Source: Aliiglaciecola lipolytica
GTDB lineage: Bacteria > Pseudomonadota > Gammaproteobacteria > Enterobacterales > Alteromonadaceae
Assembly: GCF_018860635.1 (NCBI RefSeq)
Contig: NZ_JAHKPT010000021.1
Coordinates: 280,674 to 344,673 of the forward strand
DNA length: 64,000 nucleotides
Reading direction: 5' to 3'
Of this stretch, positions 35,962 through 45,431 are shown in pieces; the stretch's first letter is position 1; each line of letters begins with the position of its first letter. Position numbers and translations under genes: made by a program. The notes below the pieces were generated by a model. It was given only the letters and a program-made list of their open reading frames with translations. It did not search any database and was not told where the DNA came from.

Positions 35962-35988
35962 TTATCGGCCGGAACTTAAAGACCTTTA
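35962..35988 (-). promoter_or_regulatory. Sigma-28 promoter of flgMN
   Basis: On the minus strand, TAAA (35985-35988), 15 bases, then GCCGATAA (35962-35969) is an exact match to the FliA consensus. It lies about 35 bases upstream of the flgM start. Confidence 0.9.
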
Positions 35989-36077
35989 GCTAAATGTAGA
36001 AAAAAATTAAATATTATTTAGATAAGCTCAAATCTGCGCTAACCAGATGTAATAACCCATAGTTTACGCTAATTATA

Positions 36078-36809
36078 TTAAATCTGCACCACTACTTGAT
36101 GGGTATTCACCACCTGTGCATGCACCACTCTATTCGACTTGCTGTTTTTCACCGCAATCGTATCGCCAAGGTTACCATCCTGTTGGGCTATACCTTTGGT
36201 TTTAATGCTTACCCCACCAGTATCAGCGGTAATCAGAATACTGTCTCCTTTACATACAAAACAAAGTTGGCCGGGGACTACGGGTTGGCCAGGTCGACTT
36301 CTTTTTTTCATTCGAGCGCCTACCACAGTGCTGATATCGGCAAAGGTACTCGTTCTTATTAGGTTTTTATCAAGCATCACAACTTTAACATCATTCTCAT
36401 TTAAAACAGTGCCAGGACTGACCGAGGTGGTGAGCACGACTACGGGTTGCACGCGAGTGGCTTTTACCATCATATATAAGTACCAATTCGTTTGTTCACA
36501 ACTGGTTCTCACCGTTATGTTACTTTGCGCTAGCGCTTCTTTACTAGCCGATATGGTAAATGGAGTAGGGCAATCAGGAATGACTATCCTTTCGTCTAAT
36601 GGCATCGCTTTTACTAGCAAGTTATCATCACTTGCTGCAGCTATATGCCTCAGCTGCGTATTAACGTAATTTTCTACTGCTTGACTAAGTTGTTGGTGAG
36701 CAGGGTTAGTGTCGCTGGACGCCGCAGCGAAACCACTGTTGAGAGTTAAACAGGCGCTGAAGAAAACACTTAATAACTTACCAGTTGTACGAATTAACGA
36801 TATTTTCAT
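36078..36809 (-). CDS. flgA: Flagellar basal-body P-ring formation chaperone FlgA
   Basis: The product is 243 residues with a signal peptide ending near GFAAAS. The C-terminal SAF-type domain (VLTTSVSPGTVLNENDVKVVMLDKNLI, ARMKKRSRPGQPVVPGQLC) is typical of FlgA, a periplasmic chaperone for P-ring protein FlgI. Two Cys residues occur in CFVCKGD. It is followed by flgM 150 bases on, but flgM has its own promoter. cheV is divergent on the other side. Confidence 0.92.
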   Translation of the reverse strand: MKISLIRTTGKLLSVFFSACLTLNSGFAAASSDTNPAHQQLSQAVENYVNTQLRHIAAASDDNLLVKAMPLDERIVIPDCPTPFTISASKEALAQSNITVRTSCEQTNWYLYMMVKATRVQPVVVLTTSVSPGTVLNENDVKVVMLDKNLIRTSTFADISTVVGARMKKRSRPGQPVVPGQLCFVCKGDSILITADTGGVSIKTKGIAQQDGNLGDTIAVKNSKSNRVVHAQVVNTHQVVVQI

Positions 36810-36966
36810 GTTCAGGTGCCGCCGTTTTGTCTATGCTTATTAAATCGTTAAGCAAACAAAGATAAACGTCAAAATTCAGTCACAAATACGATTTTTGGCG
36901 CTAAAATTAGTTAAACTTGGTTTTCTAATAGGGACAACGCAACAATTGTGCCTACTTTAAATTTAA

Positions 36967-37905
36967 TTGGGGTGGTATATGTCGGGAGTTCTTGACTCAG
37001 TTAATCAACGCACACAACTTGTTGGTCAAAACCGACTTGAATTGCTGCTATTTAGATTGAATGGCAGACAGCGATTTGGCATCAATGTATTTAAAGTGCG
37101 TGAAGTATTGCAGTGCCCCCAGTTAACCTCAATACCTAAGCAAAATAAGTTAATTCGAGGTGTTGCTCATATTCGTGGCCAAACGATCTCAGTAATTGAC
37201 TTGAGTATGGCAACCGGCGGCAGAAAAATAGAAGACGTTCGCAACGCATTTATTATAATTGCTGAGTACAACCGTTCAGTGCAGGGTTTTTTAGTCGGCT
37301 CAGTTGAACGTATCATCAATACCAATTGGGATGCAATTATGCCTCCTCCTCAAGGTACCGGGAAAGCAAGTTATTTGACTGCAGTGACGGAAGTTGATGA
37401 TGAGTTGATTGAAATTCTTGATGTGGAAAAGATTCTAAATGAAATCTCACCATTAAAAACTGAAGTCAGTGAAGATTTAGCAGCGGATTTAAATATGTCA
37501 GAATCTCCTGCAAATGATAAAATTATCTTTATCGCTGATGATTCATCAGTGGCAAGAAGCCAAGTTAAAAAAGCACTTGCTGCGTTGGGATTAAACATTG
37601 AAGTGGCTAAAAATGGACTTGAAGCGCTTAATCGTTTAAAAGAAATTGCCGCAGAAACTGGCGACGTCACCGATAAAGTTGGTGTGTTGGTGTCTGACAT
37701 AGAAATGCCGGAAATGGATGGTTATACACTTACTGCAGAGATCAAAAACACACCGGAGCTAAGCAAACTCAAAGTAGTATTGCATACTTCTTTAAGCGGT
37801 GTATTTAATCAAGCAATGGTACAAAAAGTTGGAGCAGACGACTTTATTGCTAAATTTCACCCAGATGAGCTAGCGTCAGCTGTGCAAAAATGGTTTAACA
37901 AATAA
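36967..37905 (+). CDS. cheV: Chemotaxis coupling protein CheV
   Basis: The product is 312 residues. A CheW-like domain (about 20-165: ELLLFRLNGRQRFGINVFKVREV, IRGVAHIRGQTISVIDLSMA) is fused to a receiver domain (about 180-310: IIFIADDSSVARSQVKKAL, VGVLVSDIEMPEMDGY with the phosphoacceptor Asp, and FIAKFHPDEL). It couples chemoreceptors to CheA and may act as a phosphate-controlled adaptor. The next gene is cheR, 29 bases away. ATG at codon 5 is an alternative start. Confidence 0.94.
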   Translation: MGWYMSGVLDSVNQRTQLVGQNRLELLLFRLNGRQRFGINVFKVREVLQCPQLTSIPKQNKLIRGVAHIRGQTISVIDLSMATGGRKIEDVRNAFIIIAEYNRSVQGFLVGSVERIINTNWDAIMPPPQGTGKASYLTAVTEVDDELIEILDVEKILNEISPLKTEVSEDLAADLNMSESPANDKIIFIADDSSVARSQVKKALAALGLNIEVAKNGLEALNRLKEIAAETGDVTDKVGVLVSDIEMPEMDGYTLTAEIKNTPELSKLKVVLHTSLSGVFNQAMVQKVGADDFIAKFHPDELASAVQKWFNK

Positions 37906-37934
37906 AGCTCTACTTTACCTACGGAAATTAATGT

Positions 37935-38771
37935 TTGAAATTAGATCAATTAGCGCCGCACGAATTCTTAGAGTTTACGCATTTTTTAGAGCGTCAGTGC
38001 GGTATTGTACTAAATGAGAAAAAAAGCTATTTAGTTTATAGTCGCCTAGGACCCTTGGTTCGCCAAGAAAACTTGGCAAGTATTTCTGAGTTACTGAAGA
38101 TCGCGTATAGCGGCCATTCCCCCAAGATGCGGGAAAAAGTCGTTGATGCTATGACTACTAATGAAACGTTGTGGTTCCGTGACAAATACCCCTTCGAAAT
38201 TCTATCTAATAGATTGTTAACTGAGCTTTCTAAAGCAAAGCGTAAAGTGAGAATTTGGAGCGCAGCTTGTTCGTCCGGGCAAGAACCATTTTCCATTGCA
38301 ATGTGTATTCAAGAATATAAAAGAGCTAATCCTAGAGCCTTCCCGTTAGGCGTGGAGATTGTTGCTACCGATATCTCAACTGATATGCTTCAGCGGGCTA
38401 AAACCGGCAAGTTTGATAGTATTTCGATTAGCAGAGGTTTGTCGGAGGAACGTAAAGAGCGTTTTTTTAAAGCGGTCGATAACAACCACATGCAATTGGA
38501 TAAAGAAATCGTCTCTATGGTGAATTTTAAACCTCAGAACTTACTAAATAGTTATTCTGGGCTAGGCCGATTTGACGTGGTTTTTTGTCGAAATGTGCTG
38601 ATTTATTTTTCTGTAAACAATAAGCGGAAAATACTGCAACAAATTGCCGCTTGCCTGCAAAACGATGGGGCTTTATTTCTTGGCGCATCTGAATCTATCG
38701 CTGAATTGAATCAATTATTCAGTTTGGTGCGCAATAATCCCGGTCTATTTTATATTAAAAAAGCTAACTAA
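37935..38771 (+). CDS. cheR: Chemoreceptor methyltransferase CheR
   Basis: The product is 278 residues, starting at TTG. The N-terminal helical domain is followed by the SAM-binding domain with VRIWSAACSSGQEPFSIAM and the catalytic-region motif VVFCRNVLIYF. CheR adds methyl groups to glutamates of chemoreceptors for adaptation. It forms an operon with cheV just before the rod genes, the usual order in Vibrio and Alteromonadales. Confidence 0.95.
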   Translation: MKLDQLAPHEFLEFTHFLERQCGIVLNEKKSYLVYSRLGPLVRQENLASISELLKIAYSGHSPKMREKVVDAMTTNETLWFRDKYPFEILSNRLLTELSKAKRKVRIWSAACSSGQEPFSIAMCIQEYKRANPRAFPLGVEIVATDISTDMLQRAKTGKFDSISISRGLSEERKERFFKAVDNNHMQLDKEIVSMVNFKPQNLLNSYSGLGRFDVVFCRNVLIYFSVNNKRKILQQIAACLQNDGALFLGASESIAELNQLFSLVRNNPGLFYIKKAN

Positions 38772-38823
38772 TACATACTGTTATGTAATATCCACGGTTC
38801 ATCCGTATCCACCTCCCTATGTC

Positions 38824-38840
38824 TTGGCATAACCCTTGCT
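38824..38840 (+). promoter_or_regulatory. Sigma-54 promoter of the flgB operon
   Basis: TTGGCAT at 38824-38830 and TTGCT at 38836-38840 give the required GG-N10-GC spacing. It lies about 38 bases upstream of flgB, so middle-class flagellar control by an FlrC-like activator is expected. Confidence 0.85.
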
Positions 38841-38877
38841 AAATTTCTCACAAGCGAGTTTTTAAGATGAGAACAAC

Positions 38878-39282
38878 ATGGCAATCAGTCTTGATAAATT
38901 AACCGGACTTCACGACCGAGCAATGCAGGTTAGAACCGAAACTATGGAAGTTATTTCTGGAAATTTGGCAAATGCTAATACACCAGGATACAAAGCCCGT
39001 GGCGTAGATTTTCAGAAAGCCATGCAATCAGCAAATCAAGAGCGTCAGCAAAATATGACACGTACCCATGAAAAGCACTTTGAAGGTTCAATGCAATCTC
39101 AAGCAAGTATTGAATTTCGAATTCCATTACAACCTGATACTGGTGATGGTAATACGGTAGAGGTGCAAGCTGAACGTAATGCCTTTTTGGAAAATGGAAT
39201 GCGCTATCAGGCAAGCATCCAATTTTTGACTGGCAAGATTAAAGGTATGAAAAAAGCACTAGCTGGAGGGCAAGGCGCATGA
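38878..39282 (+). CDS. flgB: Flagellar proximal rod protein FlgB
   Basis: The product is 134 residues. The N-terminal SGNLANANTPGYKARGVDFQKAM is the FlgB version of the rod signature, and the C-terminus ends in the usual amphipathic helix. It forms the proximal rod with FlgC and FlgF. It overlaps flgC by 4 bases and is the first gene behind a sigma-54 promoter. Confidence 0.95.
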   Translation: MAISLDKLTGLHDRAMQVRTETMEVISGNLANANTPGYKARGVDFQKAMQSANQERQQNMTRTHEKHFEGSMQSQASIEFRIPLQPDTGDGNTVEVQAERNAFLENGMRYQASIQFLTGKIKGMKKALAGGQGA

Positions 39283-39701
39283 GTTTATTTAGAGTTATGG
39301 ATATTGCAAGCACTGGCATGTCTGCAGAGAGTGTTCGATTGAATACAACGGCCAGTAACATTGCCAATGCAAATAGTGTCAGTAGTAGTTATGACGCCAC
39401 ATACAAGGCTCGCCATCCTGTTTTTGCTGCCGAAATGCAACGTGCAACAGAGTCACAATCTCAAGGCGCAGGCGTACAAGTATTAGGTATTGTTGAAAGC
39501 CAAAAGCCACTGCAAATCGAATACAGCCCAGGTCACCCAATGGCAGACAGTAATGGCTATATCTACAAGCCAAATGTGAATGTGGTTGAGGAAATGGCTG
39601 ACATGATGTCAGCGTCAAAATCTTATGAAACTAATGTTCAGTTGGCAGACACTACAAAACGTATATTCAGACGTGTGTTGCAACTTGGTCAGGGTCAATA
39701 A
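39279..39701 (+). CDS. flgC: Flagellar proximal rod protein FlgC
   Basis: The product is 140 residues. SLFRVMDIASTGMSAESVRLNTTASNIANANS is the rod-family N-terminus, and VNVVEEMADMMSASKSYETNVQLADTTKRIFRRVLQLGQ is the matching C-terminus. It overlaps flgB by 4 bases (ATGA). It is part of the proximal rod. Confidence 0.96.
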   Translation: MSLFRVMDIASTGMSAESVRLNTTASNIANANSVSSSYDATYKARHPVFAAEMQRATESQSQGAGVQVLGIVESQKPLQIEYSPGHPMADSNGYIYKPNVNVVEEMADMMSASKSYETNVQLADTTKRIFRRVLQLGQGQ

Positions 39702-39727
39702 ATCACTGATTTAGTGAGGAAAGTAAC

Positions 39728-40414
39728 GTGGAAATATCAAAATCGACAGGATTAGATTCTAGCCTGTATGTACAAGAAGAAACCGTGCCTATTGATGATG
39801 GCAGTAATGAAAGGTTAAGTCAGGAAGACTTTTTCTCTTTGCTAACTGAGCAATTAGCTAATCAAGATCCTACCAAACCTGTAGATAACGATCAGATGGT
39901 ATCACAAATGACCAGCTTCAGTATTTCTGAAGGTATTGATTCACTGAATACTAAATTTTCTGAATTTGCTTCTAGCATGACCTCAAACCAAGCATTACAG
40001 GCTTCCAGCCTTATTGGCCAAGATGTCTTATTACAAGGTAACGTTGGATATTTAAGCGATACTAGTAACGGCGTAACCGGGGTGGTTATTTCCGATCAAA
40101 CCACTCAAGATTTACAAATTACCATTGAGTCTGAAGCCGGCGAATTAATTAAAACCATTGAAGCTGGTACACAGTCGGCAGGTAATATTGAATTTAGTTG
40201 GGATGGTAAAGATGCTAACGGCAATCCTTTGCCAGCCGGCAATTATGCAGTTTATGCACAAGGTACACAAAACGGCGAGTCAACAACCTTACCTACAGCG
40301 GTCAATAGGCATGTGGATAGCGTTAGTTTTGCGAGTAACAATCAAGGTGTCATTTTAAATTTGGATGGCGAAACAAGTGTCAATTTGAGTGATGTCATTC
40401 AAATCGGTGGTTAA
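39728..40414 (+). CDS. flgD: Hook-capping scaffold protein FlgD
   Basis: The product is 228 residues, starting at GTG with GAGGAAAG upstream. LSQEDFFSLLTEQLANQDPTKPVDNDQMVSQMTSFS is the FlgD signature, and FSWDGKDANGNPLPAGNYAVYAQG is its Ig-like domain. It guides FlgE polymerisation into the hook and is then lost. It lies between flgC and flgE as usual. Confidence 0.96.
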   Translation: MEISKSTGLDSSLYVQEETVPIDDGSNERLSQEDFFSLLTEQLANQDPTKPVDNDQMVSQMTSFSISEGIDSLNTKFSEFASSMTSNQALQASSLIGQDVLLQGNVGYLSDTSNGVTGVVISDQTTQDLQITIESEAGELIKTIEAGTQSAGNIEFSWDGKDANGNPLPAGNYAVYAQGTQNGESTTLPTAVNRHVDSVSFASNNQGVILNLDGETSVNLSDVIQIGG

Positions 40415-40454
40415 TTAAAAAATGTTAGCCCTTTAGTTTAGGAGAGAATAAACG

Positions 40455-41837
40455 ATGTCTTTTAACATAGCATTAAGCGGTGTATCAGCTGCTCAAAAAG
40501 ATCTAGATGTCACTGCAAATAACATTGCAAACGTAAATACTGTCGGTTTTAAAGAATCTCGTGCCGAATTCGGTGACGTTTATGCTTCGTCGCTATTGGC
40601 AGCTGGTAATACAAAAGTTGGCGACGGTGTCTTAACCCAAGATGTTGCTCAGCAATTTTCTCAAGGTAGTCTTCAGTTTACCAATACAGCACTGGATTTG
40701 GCGATTACTGGAAATGGTTTTTTTGCCACGACTCCTGAAATAACCTCTCGTGATTTTTCATTTACTCGAGCAGGGCAGTTTAAGCTTGATCAAGATAACT
40801 TTGTGGTTAATTCCAACGGTGATAACTTAATGGGCTTCCCGGTCAACGCTGATGGTACCTCTTCATCTGTGGCTTTGAGCACAACTATTCCGGTGAGAAT
40901 TCCAGACTCTTCAGGCTCACCACAACAAACCACCGAAGTTGCACCTCGCTTTAATTTGCCAGCAGGTGATGATGCTAAAGATATAACACTTTTTGATCCT
41001 AACGATCCACTTACCTATAACGCAGCTACATCTATTACCGTTTATGATTCGTTGGGTGATAGTCATGTGATGACCTATTACTTTATGAAAGATTCTGCAG
41101 CAACCAATGAATGGGTAGTAGTTAATTATGTGGATGACACTGCTATTGATATAGCAGGTGACACTGAAAACGTTGCTGGTACAGATCCTAATAACATTGC
41201 AGGTTCAGTATCCTTAGGAGCTGATGCGGTCTCTGGGTTTAGAATGCAGTTTAGTAGCGGCGGTGATTTTATTGGTATTCAAAATGGTGATGGTACCCCT
41301 GTTGCCACCGGCGATGTGACGACTGTTCAGTTAGGTAACCCGCCGTTGATAAACGGTTCTGATGCAACTCAGACGATTACTACCAACTTCGCGCTTGAAG
41401 TTGGTAGTGCAACGGCAGATGAACCGACTCAGTTTGCCTCTTCGTTCGAAGTTACGTCATTAGAACAAGATGGTCTAGCCGTTGGAAGACTTACAGGTAT
41501 TGACATAGGTCCGGATGGTTTAGTGCGCGCTACTTTTTCAAATGGTACATCTGAACCTGTAGTTCGTGTTGCCCTAGCTCGTTTTGCAAATGAACAAGGC
41601 CTAACCCAACAAAGTAGTACACAGTGGAAAGAAAGTATTTTGTCTGGCGAAGCGCTAGCAGGGGAAGCGACCACCGGTACCTTCGGTGATGTTAACTCTT
41701 CAGCGCTTGAACAAGCGAACGTGAATTTAACCACGGAGTTAATCGATATGATTATCGCCCAGCGTAACTTCCAAGCGAATTCACGGGCACTTGAGGTGAA
41801 TAACCAACTTAACCAAACTATCTTAAATATTCGATAA
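40455..41837 (+). CDS. flgE: Flagellar hook protein FlgE
   Basis: The product is 460 residues. SFNIALSGVSAAQKDLDVTANNIANVNTVGFKESRAEF is the hook N-terminus, and ALEQANVNLTTELIDMIIAQRNFQANSRALEVNNQLNQTILNIR is the C-terminus. The middle surface domains make it longer than the enterobacterial protein (about 400). It is the last gene of the flgB operon, followed by a terminator. Confidence 0.96.
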   Translation: MSFNIALSGVSAAQKDLDVTANNIANVNTVGFKESRAEFGDVYASSLLAAGNTKVGDGVLTQDVAQQFSQGSLQFTNTALDLAITGNGFFATTPEITSRDFSFTRAGQFKLDQDNFVVNSNGDNLMGFPVNADGTSSSVALSTTIPVRIPDSSGSPQQTTEVAPRFNLPAGDDAKDITLFDPNDPLTYNAATSITVYDSLGDSHVMTYYFMKDSAATNEWVVVNYVDDTAIDIAGDTENVAGTDPNNIAGSVSLGADAVSGFRMQFSSGGDFIGIQNGDGTPVATGDVTTVQLGNPPLINGSDATQTITTNFALEVGSATADEPTQFASSFEVTSLEQDGLAVGRLTGIDIGPDGLVRATFSNGTSEPVVRVALARFANEQGLTQQSSTQWKESILSGEALAGEATTGTFGDVNSSALEQANVNLTTELIDMIIAQRNFQANSRALEVNNQLNQTILNIR

Positions 41838-41855
41838 TCTGCCATCAATTTAACA

Positions 41856-41886
41856 ATGCCGCTCTAATCAAGAGCGGTATTTTTTT
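41856..41886 (+). terminator. Terminator after flgE
   Basis: ATGCCGCTCT (41856-41865) pairs with AGAGCGGTAT (41871-41880) across a 5-base loop, followed by six T. It separates the flgBCDE and flgF-J units. Confidence 0.92.
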
Positions 41887-41963
41887 GTTAAATTTCAAAG
41901 GAATACAGAAACTTCATCAAGCCTTCTGCATTTACACGCTTTTAATTCTGTTTTTATGTGCCA

Positions 41964-41980
41964 ATGGCATCTTTATTGCA
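41964..41980 (+). promoter_or_regulatory. Sigma-54 promoter of the flgF operon
   Basis: TGGCA at 41965-41969 and TTGCA at 41976-41980 keep the GG-N10-GC spacing. It is about 39 bases before flgF and just after the flgE terminator. Confidence 0.8.
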
Positions 41981-42018
41981 ATCTTTTAGGTTACGTTAAC
42001 CAGAGTCAATAAGTTGTC

Positions 42019-42762
42019 ATGGATAAATTACTCTATATATCAGCCAGCGGAGCCAGCCAAGACCTATTGGGCACGGCTGTGCGAGCGAACAATTTAGCAA
42101 ATGCACAAACCAATGGCTTCAAAGCCATGTTGGAAAACGCTAGAGCGATGCCGGCATACGGCGAAGGTTTGCCGACTCGGGTCTTTTCCATGACTGAATC
42201 CCCGTTTAATAATTACGCTGGTGGCGCAATGATCCAAACTGATCGTGAGTTGGATGTTGCTATCCAAGGGGACGGCTGGTTTAGCGTGTTGGATGCACAA
42301 GGAAACGAAGCTTATACCCGCGCTGGAAATTTGCAATTAGGCGCTGATGGTGGTCTCGAAGATGCCCACGGAAATTCGGTTATAGGCGATGCCGGAGGCA
42401 TATTTTTGCCGATTCCTTTATCCAACATCAATATTGCTAACGACGGAACAATTTCAGTACGACCACAAGGCGCGCCTGAAACCGTTTTAGAAGAAATTGG
42501 CAGATTAAAAATGGTCAATCCGAATGTCGCAGATATGGAGCGCGGTGAAGACGGTTTATTTCGACTTAAAAATGGTCAAGAAGCAAATGAAGATATCAAC
42601 GTTAGACTTCGTACCGGCATGGTGGAAGGGAGTAACGTAAATGCGATTGACGAAATGGTAAATATGATCAGCTTGCAACGTCACTACGAACTGCAAGTCA
42701 AGATGATGAAAAAGGCCGATACGCTAGATATGCGCGGCAATCAACTACTCAGAATTATTTAG
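42019..42762 (+). CDS. flgF: Flagellar proximal rod protein FlgF
   Basis: The product is 247 residues. DKLLYISASGASQDLLGTAVRANNLANAQTNGFKA at the N-terminus and NAIDEMVNMISLQRHYELQVKMMKKAD near the C-terminus are FlgF hallmarks. It is a rod component joining the FlgB/C part to FlgG. It is the first gene of the second rod/ring unit. Confidence 0.95.
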   Translation: MDKLLYISASGASQDLLGTAVRANNLANAQTNGFKAMLENARAMPAYGEGLPTRVFSMTESPFNNYAGGAMIQTDRELDVAIQGDGWFSVLDAQGNEAYTRAGNLQLGADGGLEDAHGNSVIGDAGGIFLPIPLSNINIANDGTISVRPQGAPETVLEEIGRLKMVNPNVADMERGEDGLFRLKNGQEANEDINVRLRTGMVEGSNVNAIDEMVNMISLQRHYELQVKMMKKADTLDMRGNQLLRII

Positions 42763-42792
42763 TACTAAAACTTAAAATAGCGGAGGTGAATT

Positions 42793-43581
42793 ATGCACCC
42801 AGCACTTTGGATAAGTAAAACAGGACTCGATGCAGCCCAAACAGATGTATCGGTTATCTCAAATAACTTGGCTAACGCCAGCACAGTGGGTTTCAAAAAA
42901 GATAGAGCGATATTTGAAGATTTACTCTATCAAAACATCAACCAACCAGGTGGACGTTCATCTGCTGACACTGAACTACCCTCGGGACTAATGTTAGGTG
43001 CAGGTAGTAAGGTGGTTGCGACCCAAAAATCCCACACCCAAGGGAATATGTTGACCACTGATAATGCACTCGATATGTCGATTCAAGGACGCGGTTTTTT
43101 CGAAATACTGCAGCCTGATGGCACTATAGCTTATACCCGAAATGGTCAATTTACGTTGGACGATCAAGGGCAAATTGTGACACCCGGTGCCGGTTTTTTA
43201 TTGCAACCGAACATCACAATTCCTGAAGACGCGCAACAAATAACTATTTCACAAGATGGTGAAGTCTCAGCTTCTATTCGTGGACAGGCGGATCCTACAG
43301 TTTTAGGACAAATCAGTTTATCGGATTTTATTAATCCAACTGGTTTACAGCCTATCGGCCAAAATTTGTATGTTGAATCTGCGGTAAGCGGAGCACCGAT
43401 ACAAGGCGTACCTGGCTTGGAAGGTTTGGGCACCATCGTTCAAGGGGCATTAGAGACTTCAAATGTCAACGTTACCGAGGAATTGGTTAACCTAATTGAA
43501 AGTCAAAGACTGTATGAAATGAACTCGAAAGTGATTTCTTCAGTTGACCAAATGTTGGGTCAGGTAATTCAGCAACTATAG
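42793..43581 (+). CDS. flgG: Flagellar distal rod protein FlgG
   Basis: The product is 262 residues, matching the family length. HPALWISKTGLDAAQTDVSVISNNLANASTVGFKKDRAIFEDLLYQ and the C-terminal SNVNVTEELVNLIESQRLYEMNSKVISSVDQML identify it. It makes the distal rod. The gene has AGCGGAGG upstream and is directly followed by flgH. Confidence 0.97.
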   Translation: MHPALWISKTGLDAAQTDVSVISNNLANASTVGFKKDRAIFEDLLYQNINQPGGRSSADTELPSGLMLGAGSKVVATQKSHTQGNMLTTDNALDMSIQGRGFFEILQPDGTIAYTRNGQFTLDDQGQIVTPGAGFLLQPNITIPEDAQQITISQDGEVSASIRGQADPTVLGQISLSDFINPTGLQPIGQNLYVESAVSGAPIQGVPGLEGLGTIVQGALETSNVNVTEELVNLIESQRLYEMNSKVISSVDQMLGQVIQQL

Positions 43582-43592
43582 TGAGCTTAATT

Positions 43593-44282
43593 ATGGCTAA
43601 GTTAACTTATTTTCTGACTACATTAACTCTATTCGTGCTGACTGGGTGTGTAAGTTCACCTATGGTCGGCCCTTTGCCAAATGATCCAAGTTATGCGCCA
43701 GTTATACCTGACATGCCTCGCCAAAAGTTAACTCAGGATGGGGCAATTTTTCAGGCAGACATGGCAAACAGCATTTATTCAGATGTAAAGGCTAGACGCA
43801 TCGGCGATATTATCACCGTGAATTTGCAGGAAAACACCAGCGCTACCAAGTCGGCAGGTACTTCAACCTCAAAAGAAACGGATGTTAACGTTGATACGAT
43901 CATTGGTTTGGGCGGTGAAGCGTTGAATATTGGTGGTAAAAGCATTCAGTTGGGTGTTGGTGCCGACAATGAGTTTACTGGCGATGCACAGGCCAACCAA
44001 AGCAATAACTTGAGTGGCAATATCTCTGTCACCGTTATTCAGGTTCTGCCGAATCAAAATTTAGTGGTGCGCGGAGAAAAGTGGCTGACCTTAAATAATG
44101 GCGATGAATACATCCGCTTAACGGGCGTCGTTCGTCCAGCTGATATTAGTCCTACTAATGAAATTGTTTCTACAAAAATTGCCAATGCCCGTATTCAATA
44201 CAGTGGTACAGGAACCTTTGCCAATGCCCAAAAACAAGGCTGGTTAAATAAATTCTTTTCCTCTGAGTGGTGGCCATTTTAA
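43593..44282 (+). CDS. flgH: Flagellar L-ring lipoprotein FlgH
   Basis: The product is 229 residues from ATG 43593; a GTG at 43581 would overlap the flgG stop. The lipoprotein signal ends [35 protein letters not shown] and the C-terminal [30 protein letters not shown] are FlgH signatures. It forms the outer-membrane bushing around the rod. Its TAA stop overlaps the flgI ATG by one base. Confidence 0.96.
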   Translation: MAKLTYFLTTLTLFVLTGCVSSPMVGPLPNDPSYAPVIPDMPRQKLTQDGAIFQADMANSIYSDVKARRIGDIITVNLQENTSATKSAGTSTSKETDVNVDTIIGLGGEALNIGGKSIQLGVGADNEFTGDAQANQSNNLSGNISVTVIQVLPNQNLVVRGEKWLTLNNGDEYIRLTGVVRPADISPTNEIVSTKIANARIQYSGTGTFANAQKQGWLNKFFSSEWWPF

Positions 44283-45406
44283 TGAAAAATTCAACGTTAC
44301 GTTCATCGCTCATTTATTTGCTGATGGTGGTTCTGGTCACGCCTTTTGCCCATGCACAGCGGATCAAAGATCTTGCTTCCATACAAGGGGTACGTAGTAA
44401 CCAATTGGTAGGTTATGGCTTAGTAGTTGGTCTGCCAGGAACGGGTGAACAGAGTCCATTCACTGAACAGAGTTTCCGTACCATGTTGAGCAATTTTGGG
44501 ATTAGCTTATCGTCGAGTGTGAAACCAAAGATAAAAAATGTAGCGGCTGTCGCCGTGCATGCCGAATTGCCCGCTTTTATGAAACCTGGCCAAACAATCG
44601 ATGTCACCGTTTCTTCTGTAGGTGAGGCTGCCAGTTTGCGCGGTGGAACCTTATTGCAAACCTTTCTTAAAGGGTTAGATGGCAAAGTGTATGCCGTAGC
44701 CCAAGGGAGCTTGGTGGTAAGTGGATTTGGTGCTGAAGGCGCTGATGGTTCTAAAATCGTTTCTAATACACCCACGGTTGGACGCATTGTTAATGGTGCT
44801 TTAGTTGAAAGAGCGGTTCCCAGTGGACTTATGCAAAATGACTTTTTAACTCTGAACTTGAATTATCCGGATTTTTCTACCGCCAAATCTTTGGCGGATA
44901 CAATTAACCAACGTTTGGGAGCAGATCCTGAAATGGGTTATTTGATAGCCACGCCTATTGATGCCGCGTCGGTGCGAGTGTCAGCGCCAAGGGACGTAGG
45001 GCAACGGGTTAACTTTGTGGCTACCCTAGAAAACTTCACTTTTACCCCAGCTGATGCACCGGCAAAAGTCATTATTAATAGTCGTACCGGCACTATTGTT
45101 ATCGGTAAAGATGTGCGTTTATTGCCTGCTGCCATTACCCATGGTGGACTCACGGTCACAATTTCGGAATATCAAACCGTTTCTCAACCTAATGCTCTTG
45201 CCCAAGGACAAACTGCGGTCACCAATCAGTCGATTGTTGACGTGAGTTTGGATGATAGCCGTATGTTTAAATTTGATCCTGGAGTGAGTTTAGATGAGCT
45301 GGTTCGTGCTGTGAATGAAGTCGGCGCGGCTCCTGGAGATTTAATGGCCATTCTTGAAGCCTTACAACAAGCGGGCGCCTTGCAAGGCGAACTCATCGTT
45401 ATTTAA
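44282..45406 (+). CDS. flgI: Flagellar P-ring protein FlgI
   Basis: The product is 374 residues from ATG 44282, which shares one base with the flgH stop (TAATG), implying coupled translation. The signal peptide ends near [36 protein letters not shown] is the FlgI N-terminus, and [38 protein letters not shown] is the C-terminus. It forms the periplasmic P ring with help from FlgA. Confidence 0.97.
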   Translation: MKNSTLRSSLIYLLMVVLVTPFAHAQRIKDLASIQGVRSNQLVGYGLVVGLPGTGEQSPFTEQSFRTMLSNFGISLSSSVKPKIKNVAAVAVHAELPAFMKPGQTIDVTVSSVGEAASLRGGTLLQTFLKGLDGKVYAVAQGSLVVSGFGAEGADGSKIVSNTPTVGRIVNGALVERAVPSGLMQNDFLTLNLNYPDFSTAKSLADTINQRLGADPEMGYLIATPIDAASVRVSAPRDVGQRVNFVATLENFTFTPADAPAKVIINSRTGTIVIGKDVRLLPAAITHGGLTVTISEYQTVSQPNALAQGQTAVTNQSIVDVSLDDSRMFKFDPGVSLDELVRAVNEVGAAPGDLMAILEALQQAGALQGELIVI

Positions 45407-45431
45407 TTGTTTGTGAATCAGTGAATTTATT

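Noticed and set aside
36139-36669. 176-codon plus-strand frame
   Set aside because: Lies entirely antisense to flgA, which has clear family motifs; low-complexity translation.
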